From Oxytricha trifallax (lineage: Eukaryota > Ciliophora > Spirotrichea > Sporadotrichida > Oxytrichidae): 64,000 bases of DNA. Each line of letters opens with the position of its first letter. The first letter of the stretch is position 1. The notes below the pieces were generated by a model that worked only from the letters and a program-made list of their open reading frames with translations, had not been told where the DNA came from and ran no database searches. Of the stretch, positions 52,266 to 62,400 are shown one piece after another. The stretch spans positions 124,001-188,000 of the forward strand of contig ARYC01017090.1 of the NCBI GenBank assembly GCA_000711775.1. The letters run 5' to 3'. A program made the position numbers and the translations under genes.

Positions 52266-53017
52266 AAAGCTAAAATATTTTTTGTAATTACAATACATCT
52301 TAATTAAGATTGGGGATATATATGGTTATTAGAGATTAAGGTTGTTTTTGTTAAAATTTATCGTTATAACTATACGTGTTTTGAGAATGTTTAAATAATT
52401 CAACTTTACTAACCATCCTGAAAATTCATATCGCTTTTATTTCAACAAGTATACGAAATTTAACTATATGGTTTTATCATTTACTTTGATAATATTTTAG
52501 AAAATTTTGAATTATTAATCTTGCTAGCAAAAAAGTATGTCAAATTATTGTTTTAAATTATTAGATTGAGATTTTAGAATTTTTGCTATGCTTAAATTGC
52601 TATATTAATAAATATAACATTCAGCATTATTAAAAGTAATAATATTTGGAGATAATTAAAATTTAGATTCTGTAAATACAATAATTCAGCTTGTTTTTAT
52701 ATATATATATTCACCTTAAAATATAAAATAATTTTCTTTATTAGAGAATCTATTCATCAATTTATAATTTTATATAGCCTTTTTAAAGATATTATCTATA
52801 CAATAGTAAAACACAAATATTTATTAAAAAATAAAGTATTAAATCCTTTAACACATGGGTCTTGGGGTTTTAATGATATTTAGAATGAAGAAAAGACATC
52901 TGCTTCCATGAGATATTGATATTACCATTAAGTTTTTTTTTAATTTTGGGATTAATTCAAATATTCATTATTAAGTTGACTTAAGATAATATTTAAGATA
53001 GTCATTTGTTTCATATA
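52266..53017. other. AT-rich intergenic region
   Basis: Lies between the convergent ends of CDPK copy 2 and the minus-strand Gln-rich gene. Contains short poly-A/T and an (AT) run near 52700; no gene seen. Confidence 0.45.
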
Positions 53018-54381
53018 TCAAGGTTAAGAATATGGTTATATTATTTTATAAAATGTTTGGTTCTTTATTTTTTTTTAATTAAATTGAATATGAAGATGTA
53101 TGAGTGAAATAGCTTCTTCATAGTGCATATCTGACCTTAGTTCAACGAACTAATCTTTATTTCTTTAAGCCATTTTCACAAAATCCTTCGTGTTTTTTAT
53201 TTGCCCTGGACTCAATGCACTTCTATTGTTATCATTCTGACTCTAGTCCTGTGACCCACTGCCTCCATCTCTGTCATCGATTTTTGTAAATTGCTATTGT
53301 TATAATTTTAATTATGCCAATAAATTTAATATGCCATGCTCTTTAAAGATAATCTTTAGTGTAATATGAATTAGATAATTTATTTTAATATTATTAAGTT
53401 AACTATAGATGGATCTTACATATTTATTTTCTAATTTAATTTAGGTACTTTCTAACAGTCATAAATCTTTTCAAGAATTTGTATTAATAATTCTCTTTAA
53501 TTAAAACTAGTTTCTTAGTTAACAATATTTGGAGTAATTTTGGCTTTGCCTGAGCATCTTACTTATATCTGATTGATCCTTTGACTGCTACTGCTGCTAT
53601 TATGATGATTGCAATGGATTAACTGGTTTATTCAAGGATCTGATGTTATTATGACTTTAATTGTCCCTTTCAGCATTCCTCTTGAATGATGTGAGATTTG
53701 GCTCTATGGGAGTAGTGAGCTTTGGCTTCCAATTTTAACCTTTCTTAAATAATTTCTCCTCTAAGACTTATTGCTCTTCTTTTCTCTCTCTAGCTTGATT
53801 CATTCTATGCAGGTATTTGTCAAGGCCTTTGCTGCTTTATTGTTAAACTTCCTCGTTTTAATTGGCTTATCTAGCTGTTTTTCTCTTGGTGTTGTAGGCA
53901 CTGTTTATCTGAGGTTTGAAAGTGCAGTCTTGAGCTAATTAATCTTAACGCTCTTTCACTTCCTTTGCTTCTCGAATTTCTACATGGTAAAATTAAGAAA
54001 ATTGATGAATTATTTGATCAGGGAAATAATGTTAGCTTTCTATGATAATTACTTTTTTCTTTATATTCAGCCCATAACCTAGTCCTGTCAACAACACTCA
54101 TTTAGTTGATATTTTAGTAGCCTTCTTACATCAACACATTATTTATGTCTAACTGCTATTCTTGTTAATCGGGTATATTTTGCATATTATTTCCAGCTAT
54201 AATCAAATTTTAATTAATTAAGGCAATTTTTTGAATTTATTCTTACAATTGTAGATATTCATGTTACTACCATAAAATAAAATATAAATAAAGATAATTA
54301 AACATATTGGTATTGCTGCTAGGCGTTTATTAAAGGTTCTGAGCCCATTTGCTGTATATTTTATTGTTTATACTGGTTCAT
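53018..54381 (-). CDS. Gln-rich protein with a CTFKPQIN motif
   Basis: ATG 54381 (MNQYKQQNIQQMGSEPLI), stop 53018-53020. After an intron or IES at about 54320-54200 come QNINQMSVVDRTRLWAEYKE, an intron (about 53985-54055, GTAATT...TGTAG), then the helical IREAKEVKERQDQLAQ followed by CTFKPQINSAYNTK. A charged helix (LDKYLHRMNQARERKEEQQV) and a second FKKGQNWKPKL occur next, then a Gln-rich stretch. The 3' part after about 53530 needs at least one more insert removed (53345-53440 region) and ends IIQPYSQP. The helix-plus-CTF-x-P arrangement matches one block of the 43687-47990 protein, suggesting a shared module. Function unknown. The start codon lies only about 10 bp from an inverted-repeat element. 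Confidence 0.65.
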
Positions 54382-54392
54382 TTATATTGCAG

Positions 54393-54783
54393 GAATATAT
54401 TTGATTTGGAAAAAATATTTAAATTTACAAAATATTAAAATCTTGGCAGTTAACTTTCTGAAACCTAGACAATATGGTACTTGTTCGATAGAGAATTCAA
54501 AATCAGCTGGACTTTACTATTGTCGGTACCCTCTTTCGTATCCCTGAAGCGAGATAACGTGACTTTAATTTTGAGTGATTTGATTAGTTGATTTTGATGT
54601 CAAAATTAAAGTCACATTATCTCGCTTCAGGGATGCGAAAAAGGGTATCGCCAATAGTAAAATCCAGCTGATTTTGAATTCTTTATCGAACAAGTACCAT
54701 ATTGTCTAGGTTTCCAGAAAGTTAACTGCCAAAATTTTAATATTTTGTAAATTTAAATATTTTTTCCAAATCAAATATATTCC
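54393..54783. mobile_element. Foldback (MITE-like) element, about 390 bp
   Basis: Arms 54393-54574 and 54600-54783 are near-perfect reverse complements separated by a 25-bp loop; imperfect pairing extends outward to about 54382 and 54792. Arms begin GGAATATATTTGATTTGG. No ORF of its own. It lies between two divergent genes. No clear target duplication could be fixed. Confidence 0.75.
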
Positions 54784-54971
54784 AACAATATATAAATATA
54801 AATTAAAAATAATTTCCTGAAGTTGGATTGATTAAATGTTAATATATAGTTTTTGCTTTCTGTTTTCTTATACTATTTTAATTAAATTATAATTAAATTT
54901 ATTATATTATTTCAAATAGGAAGAATATAGGTACATATTTCTAAAGTAACCTTTTATGATTATTTATAGGA

Positions 54972-57900
54972 ATGCAATCAAATAGCGCAAACAACAATAT
55001 TGAGATTGTAGAAAAGAAAGTGGATGTTGACTAAGCACTTCAAAGAATGAGAAGGCCCTTGGAGAGCACTTCCATCAATTTAGAAGTTTATGGAGTCTAC
55101 TCATTGCCAGAGTCTTGGAAGTCTAAGATTGTAAGTTTCAATTTTTCATTTCGTTTCAAATAAAATCTAACAACTTCTTTGCATATAGGATGATCCAAAT
55201 GAGCAACTATACTCCTATGAATTTGAAGTGTGTGGAATTAACATTAGAAATGCTAAAGTTTTCCCTCGTGAGTTATCAGAAGAAGAAAAAGCTGAGATTG
55301 AAGCTGCTAAGAATGTAAAGGGCAAATAACCACCACCCAAAGATCCAAAAAAGAAGGAAGAAGAGCCTTCAAAAGAGGAGGTTGAAAGAGTGGAGAGAGA
55401 ACGCAGAGAAAAAGAAGAAAAGGAGAGAAAACTCAAGGAAGAATGGGATGCACTTGATGAGGAGACTAAATTTTACAGAACTAATGAGGATATATTCAAA
55501 GAGCCTTGCATCAAGTTTTAAAACGTTGGAGCTCATAAAAAAATAGAATGGCTAAATTAGTAGCTTGCTTAAGATATAGAAGATGTAGAGCAGAGAGCAA
55601 TTCTTCAGGATGAATTGGCAACTCAATAGAAGAGATTATTCATTGGAAATGCAATCACTCCTAAAAATTCTTATGAATTGATTGAATTCGAAGAGCAAGT
55701 TACTAAAGATAAAGGTTGCTGGCTTAAATTTAACAAGCTTTGTCCACCAGAAGAAGAAATAACAGATCCTAAAGCTGCAGCTGCTAAAAAGGTTCCACCT
55801 AAGGGAGGCAAGGGTGCTCCAGCTGAAGATTTGAAATCTACTTTTGGTTATGCTTGGCTTAGTCTAGAAGATTTATTGGTTCCAGGAGGAAGTGAAACTA
55901 AGTAGAGAGTTATTTTGTAAACCTGTCCACCTTTAATTAAGAAAGCAGGCGAGGATGGAGTTGAGAGATATATCTAATCAGATGAATACGATACTGTTTT
56001 TGAAAATGCAAGGACTTATGTTTTCTTGAAAATTACTTTAACTGATCCAATTACTCCCACAATTCTAATTTACCTTGTAATGTATACTTTAATTCCCGAA
56101 TTCCCAGAACCTTTACCTTAAGAAGTCGTCCCAATTAAGTAATTCATAAAATGGCCATTCAGTAAAGACCCAACAGAAGACTTCAAAAAGTAGATTTCCT
56201 TAGCAATAGAGTCTTTAGCCAAAGAATACTATAACACCTTTTAAAATGAACTTGAATCAGAAATGAAAGGCGGAAAAACTGACAATGAGCTTACAGAATC
56301 ATTTGAAGAGAGAAAGAAAGAATTTCTCTATGAGATTAACACATCAGGCAAATACCATATCCTCAAAGAAAAACTTAAGAAGACTATAGTCAGAATAGTA
56401 AAAGAATACTTTAAAATGACTGGCTCAGTGAAAGGTTTGAATAAAGACGAGAAAGATCACTTTTACTCAACTTTATATGCATACCTTGTTGATTAAATGA
56501 GATCTACAGTTAAAACCTTGGTTGAAAGAAAGAGGAATGAATTGCATGAGAAAATTACAGTCCCCACAGATCTTTTCATTAAGGAGAGAGACACTTTGAT
56601 TGAACAATAAACCAAAGAAACCTTGCCAGAGAGATACTTGAGACTTAGTTATGAATATGAGCATTTCTATAATAATCTGCAAGAGGCCGAAAATTATATG
56701 GTCAAGTATACTTAGATGTTTGAAGGCGACCCAGAAAAGATGCTTGAATTGGGAAAGTTTTACTTGAGAATAGGTTTTTATTTAGTTTTATAAAAGGTAA
56801 ACCTGAAAAAGCAAATGATTTCTTAAGAGATTCTTACTCTTTCCAAATTAAGAATTAGAATATTGCTTTAACTTATGCTTGTTATCTTATAAACTAGCAA
56901 AGAGCAAAGGAAGCAATCGTAATTTTGAATAAATTAGCTTCTGAAAAATACAATGAAGACAAAGTTAACATTCTTTTAAGCTTAGCTTACGAAATTGATC
57001 AAGACTAATTAATGAGTGATAAGTATAAAGCTCTAGGATTTTTAACCAGACAAAGATAACTAGGACATCTTCATGAAGTAGGCACTACTTAATCATAGAC
57101 ACCATCTTCTTAACCGCCAATTAAAATTCCTTAGGGATCAGCTCCACCTACTTACCCAGAACCAGATTTGACATTCTAATTGCAAAGCAAACCTGCTTAT
57201 GATAATTAGAGAATTTCTGTTAACGATTTCAATTCTCTTTATTCAGAAATAGGGCAATTCCTGCTAGATCTAGGATTTTCATTGTTAGCAGAAATAATGA
57301 CATCAAACATTTAAAATACTGCTGATAATAAAGAAGCAAATCTCGCTGTTCAAAATTTAAGAGGAAAAGTCAACTATTCAAGAAGAGTATATGATCTAGC
57401 CCTTTATAATTTCTCGACAATAGTTGAATCTTAACCTTAAGACATCTAATCAATTTTTATTTTAATACTAATGGATATTAAAATTACATTAAAAAATGAG
57501 AAAAGAATATTTTTTATATTTTATCAATTATAAACATTGGTCATTGTCAATACTTCCTGAAAAACTACGGTGAAGCTGAATCTTAGTATTTAAAAGCTTT
57601 CAGAATAACATGCTTCACTTAATTTGAAATTAAAGATGAATTTTTCTATAATAGAATTGGTCAAGCTTTGATGGCTTAGGATAAATATATGGAAGCTCTT
57701 TCTTTCTTTGAGGAGGGTTTACTATATAAAAAGACATCTTTCGGGTACTTCATGCAAGGTTATTGCAGCGAAAAGTCTGATATAAGATATGCTAGAGAAT
57801 ATGCCTTAAAATCACTAATTTAGGCAAATTATATGGACCCCACCAACCCAGATATATGGGGAGCTCATTCCTTGATCAATGTTGTATTCTATGAACATTA

Positions 57901-58295
57901 AAAGCTTTTCTAAACTTTGAATGAAGCCTTTAAGCTGAAACTTAGCAATATCTTATACTTTCATTTATACCACTTTATATATCCCCTTAATAATTGACAT
58001 GTTGAAGAGACAGTGGGAATATGGAAGATATCAATATGTAAGAATGACACTTGATTATGCTTTCAAGGCTAGAGCAAGCAAAGACACAATGAGACATTAG
58101 AAGAAATGCGAGGAATTTTTAAGAGCAATCAAAGATATCACTGATATTGAGCAGATCAAATTGAAATATCGCGAAACACTTGTTAAGAGCAATTGTGTTA
58201 AGGAAGAAGATGACGTCTTATTTGAATATCTATTAAAGGACCAGTAGAGAGTCAATGAAGAAACAATATCGAAAAAGTATCAATATTAATTATGA
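54972..58295 (+). CDS. CFAP70: CFAP70 (TTC18), ciliary TPR protein
   Basis: CFAP70 is an axonemal protein of the central-apparatus/outer-dynein region in motile cilia. ATG 54972 (MQSNSANNNIEIVEKKVDV), stop 58293-58295, about 1,045 residues after removing an intron (about 55132-55188) and three IESs. N-terminal part: SINLEVYGVYSLPESWK, an acidic/Lys-rich block, IDIFKEPCIKFQ-type and RTYVFLKITLTDPITP segments. The middle matches the family well: EERKKEFLYEINTSGKYHIL, LKKTIVRIVKEYF and YSTLYAYLVDQM. The C-terminal half carries TPR-like helices (NIALTYACYLINQQRAKEAI; GHCQYFLKNYGEAESQYLKA; GQALMAQDKYMEALSFFEEG), with PDIWGAHSLINVVF near the end. The ATG follows TTTATAG, so a 5' exon cannot be excluded. 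It is followed 124 bp later by CK2 beta. Confidence 0.85.
56776..56798. other. 23-nt insert removable as IES (pointer AGGT) or as a mini-intron
   Basis: AGGT at 56772-56775 and 56795-56798 also frames a GT...AG pair. Either route yields LRIGKPEKANDFLRDSY in frame. Confidence 0.65.
57456..57529. other. IES, 74 bp, pointer ATCAATT
   Basis: Repeats at 57449-57455 and 57523-57529. Excision gives QDIQSIINIGHCQYFLKNYG in frame within the TPR region. Confidence 0.8.
57953..57994. other. IES, 42 bp, pointer AT
   Basis: AT at 57951-57952 and 57993-57994. Excision joins FKLKLSNI to DMLKRQWEYGRY and removes a TGA. Two-base pointer, so the exact boundary is weak. Confidence 0.55.
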
Positions 58296-58419
58296 TTTTA
58301 AGGCTTTCTTAGTAGCCTATAAAGGATTAAAGATCAAATTTCAATCTGCATAAATGAATAAAAAGAATTAATAATATAAATTTAAATTCAAAATATAGAA
58401 AGAGCAATCTTAAAACAAA

Positions 58420-59238
58420 ATGGAAGAAGAACAACTCGCTTACAATTCAGACTCAGGAGATGAACAAGTCGATATTGATGCTATGTCTGATGATGCTTCT
58501 CAAGTAGGTTGGATAAGATGGTTCTGCTCATTAGAAGGTCACGAATTCTTGACTGAGGTAGATGAAGACTACATCAAGGACCAATTCAATCTCTATGGTC
58601 TGCAAGCAACTTTCCCCAAGGACAAATTTAAGACTTGCGTGAAAATGATTTTATCTCCTATGGCTCCAAACGAGGAGGATCTTGCAGATGAGCACTTCCT
58701 AGAGTTGAATCAAGAGGCAAGCGATCTTTATGGTCTGATTCATGCTAGATACATTTAGACTCCAAGAGGTATCGCAAAAATTTATCAGAAATATCTCTCT
58801 GGTGTATTCGGATATTGCCCAAGAGCTCTGTGCGATAAGCAAAAGGTACTTCCAGTAGGTTTAAGTGATGCTCTCAAGACTTCAAGATTCAAGGTATTCT
58901 GTCCAAGATGCGAAGAGGTTTACCTACCTAAGCACAGAAATGTAAACATTGATGGAGCTTATTTCGGTACAAGCTTCCCTCACATGTTTTTAAAGCATTA
59001 TCCAGAAGCAGTAATCCTACCACCTAAAATCTATTTGTATGAACCAAAGATTAGTGGCTTCAAGCTTCATGGTAAGAGAGGATCCAAGTTCTTCGAACCA
59101 GCAAAGGGCACAATAAAATATGTTGAGGAATCCTTGACTGGTATCGATAAGGAAAAACTTTTCAAATAGTCAAATATTGAAAATTAGTAAAATAACTAAG
59201 AAAAATAGAGTAACACTAGAGGAAGAAAGATGAAATGA
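58420..59238 (+). CDS. CSNK2B: Casein kinase 2 regulatory subunit beta, 272 residues
   Basis: ATG 58420 (MEEEQLAYNSDSGDEQ), TGA 59236-59238, with no intron or IES. Conserved features: SQVGWIRWFCSLEGHEF, the helical region EDYIKDQFNLYGL, RYIQTPRGIAKIYQKYLSG (the Gln is a TAG codon at residue 113), and the zinc finger with Cys133 and Cys138 (CPRALC) and Cys161 and Cys164 (CPRC). Then SFPHMFLKHYPE and the C-terminal KIYGFKLHG-type segment. The beta subunit dimerises through the zinc finger and tethers two catalytic alpha subunits. A Gln/Asn/Arg-rich tail after KEKLFK extends beyond the usual length of about 215 residues. This gene is the cleanest demonstration of the genetic code: two adjacent conserved blocks sit on either side of an in-frame TAG. 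Confidence 0.97.
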
Positions 59239-59421
59239 GTCTATGAATCAATATATAACACTAATTTTCATATTGCGTTAGATTAAATTTGAAAAATTAT
59301 AAATCATTTTAGATGGCTATTTCCATTTAAAAAAGGGATATTTCTAATTTTGACAGATCATTAATCGTAATTAAAAGTTTGATATATATTTATAAATTAT
59401 CGGTAAAAAAACAGAAGTGCC

Positions 59422-62400
59422 ATGAACAATTTTAATTTTTAGAAAAAATAAGGACAACACTTCAATGGTGATGCAACTTTTAATTTTGAAAAGGGTCTTG
59501 GGGATAGATCATCGTTCATGAGTAGAGATCGAGAAAATTCATTTGATGAGCATATGCTTTACTGATCTCCATAGCCAGTAAAGACAAACAGATCTAGCAG
59601 GGTTGGAGCTCAAACTTAACAACCAATAAGGCGATAAATTACAAATGATTAGCATCATGATATTATTTTGACTGATGAGAGAAGGTAAGATTCATCAAAA
59701 GCACTTGATGTACATAGTTCAAATCGACTTAAAAGAAGAGGGAAAAATATATAAGGATAGGAATTGCACAGAAGAAGTAAAAATAATTCAATTGTGCCAA
59801 TCAATTAAATAGATACTACCATGGAAACTTAGGTCATTTCAAACTTGACTTAAACTGAAATGACTCAAGTTGACCTCTATAAAGAGGAGCTATCCTCAAA
59901 CTCTATCCCAAATAATGCATGGAAATCTGTTAATGGTTAAAGATTATAATTGCGCAGATCTGCTGTTTCTATTGATAAAAGTACATTTACCTCCTAAATT
60001 AAATAAGGGAGACCATTTGTTTTAATTTTATAAGTCCTAATAAAACTTTCAATGATAGAACCTTAGAATTATTCATTAATGAAATAGTTTTAAAGTCTAT
60101 CGCAAGAAAAGACAAATGACTGGGTTTTGATCTATCTCTATTTTGTACCCTACTCAATAGAACTATTCATATTTTGTACCTTTATAATAGTTTAGATAGC
60201 CTGTATTTAATTGCTAGGATGAAAAAGGTGCTGCAAAGATTTTATAATTGATGCCATAGATCAATTATGAATCAATAAAAAGATACTTCTTCATTCTTTT
60301 AATATACTTAATCTTATTGGTGGGTAATAGAAAAGTTCTTAACCGTTTCTCAAATTAAGAAGAGCTTTACAGTTAATGTGATAAAGCTTTCTTGGTAACA
60401 AAAAACCAAGATAAATTCATTTTTAGTTAATTGTTAGAATACAGAAAAAAGTTCCAAATCAATTCATTCAGATTTGTCATCAAAAAAATCCTGGTTAAAC
60501 TATCGTATTAAATAGTGATATGTTATAATTAATTTGAAATTAGTAGTTCCTTAAAATAAGAGAAGTAAAAGATGGAAAATAAGAGCTATTTACTTTGCCA
60601 GCTAGTTGTTTACATAATCTCATATATCAAGAGTAAATTAATTAAGCAGTAAAAGTTAAAAGAGAGGAAGAACAAAAATGCATTATTCAAAGCACTAGCT
60701 AACATGAATGCTGAAAATGAAATTAAATAAGAAAGAATTCAGTATTTATGGGGTAAGGTCCGTGCTTATGTAATGGGAAATAAATTTGTGAGAAGAATTA
60801 AAACTTCAACAGAACTTAGAAATATGCAATCATTAAAAGGTATTACAGATAAAAGGTAAAAACTATTAGAGTCATTAGATGACGATGGTTAGATCAATAG
60901 CAAAAAATTCAAATGCTTAATTGATTATAACTCAAAATTCATGATCTTTTGGGAATTTCATATAGCCTGTGTTTTCTTAATAAGTTTTTGGCTTATTCCT
61001 ATAAATTTTGCTACAATGATGAACTATAGAGATTCTTTTCGATAAGCTGAACTTTACATTGATTTTGTAATACTTTTTGATATTTTCATAAACTGCGTCT
61101 CCTAGACTATAATAGATGTTGAGATAACAATTTATCTTAGAGATTCATTTCTCGCTTACTTGAAATCTTATTTGATTATTGACGCACTTAGTGTGATGCC
61201 AGGACTTTTTACTCTTGAAACTGTAATGATTGTTTACGTGTTTAAGCTATAATATATAAATCTTTGAAAATAGAGATTTTTTATTTTATTCAGATATCTG
61301 AGAATCAAGCGTTACTTAAATTTTTTCAAATTGTTATTCAAGCTAACAAGCAATGTTTTTTCCTATAATAACAATCATAAAGTCATAGTCTTAAAAGTAA
61401 TAAGTATAATAAGGATAATTATGATATTTTACTTCTTATTTCACTTACTTTCATGTATGTGGCTCTATATTGGAGAGATTGAATCTTAAAACTAGGATGG
61501 TTGGATTAGTGACTCAGATCTTCATTATTCAAAAATGTAGTTGATTTTGAAAAAGAATTGTAAAAATTAACTTAAAGTTAAGCAACTGTCTATTTTATGA
61601 TAATTTTTCAATAATTAGCCAAGAAATCTACTTTCAGTATTCTTTTGCCATTTTTTTAAAAATAAAAAATGATTAAATTTAATATTTTAAATTCAATAAT
61701 TTTTCAATGAATTTGATATGAATAATTTGTGATTTTAATAATTTTTTACAAAAAACCTATCTAATTATTTTTATTTCCATTTTCAATCGCACTTTAGGTA
61801 TAGACAAAGCTATCAAGTTTATACATCAAATCACTTTACTATATCCTGACTTCCTTCGCTACTGTAGGATTTGGAGACTTTTCAGCCGGTCTTAATTCTG
61901 ATTAATGCCTTTTCGTTATATGCTATATGATGTTTTTATAGCAAATGTTTTCCTTTTTCTCAATGTAATTTAGATCTTAATTTGCAGGTGCTGAAATTAT
62001 AAGCAATCCTTAGCAAATGCTAGATGAAAAAAAAGGAGAACTTGAGCTTTTATTTATAAAAATATTAAATTAAAAAGATACTAAATAGGGAGTACCTTCA
62101 GGTGACCGTGGATCCCATATGTGTTGCTTTCTATTTAGGATTCTTTTTGGTCTGGTAATCCGAATCATATAAGCCCTAATATTTGATAAAAATTGTTAAA
62201 ATTTCCAGAATTAAATGAATAATCAAGAATTTATACACGCTATTTTATTAGTAATTTTATTTAAATATATTAAAATGGCACGTATCTCGAAATCGATGAA
62301 ATTTTGAGATACGTGCCAAATAAATCGAATTAATTAATTAAGTTCAAACTAAGTCTATATAAATGAAATTATGTTTTAAAAATATTAAAGTTCATATTAT

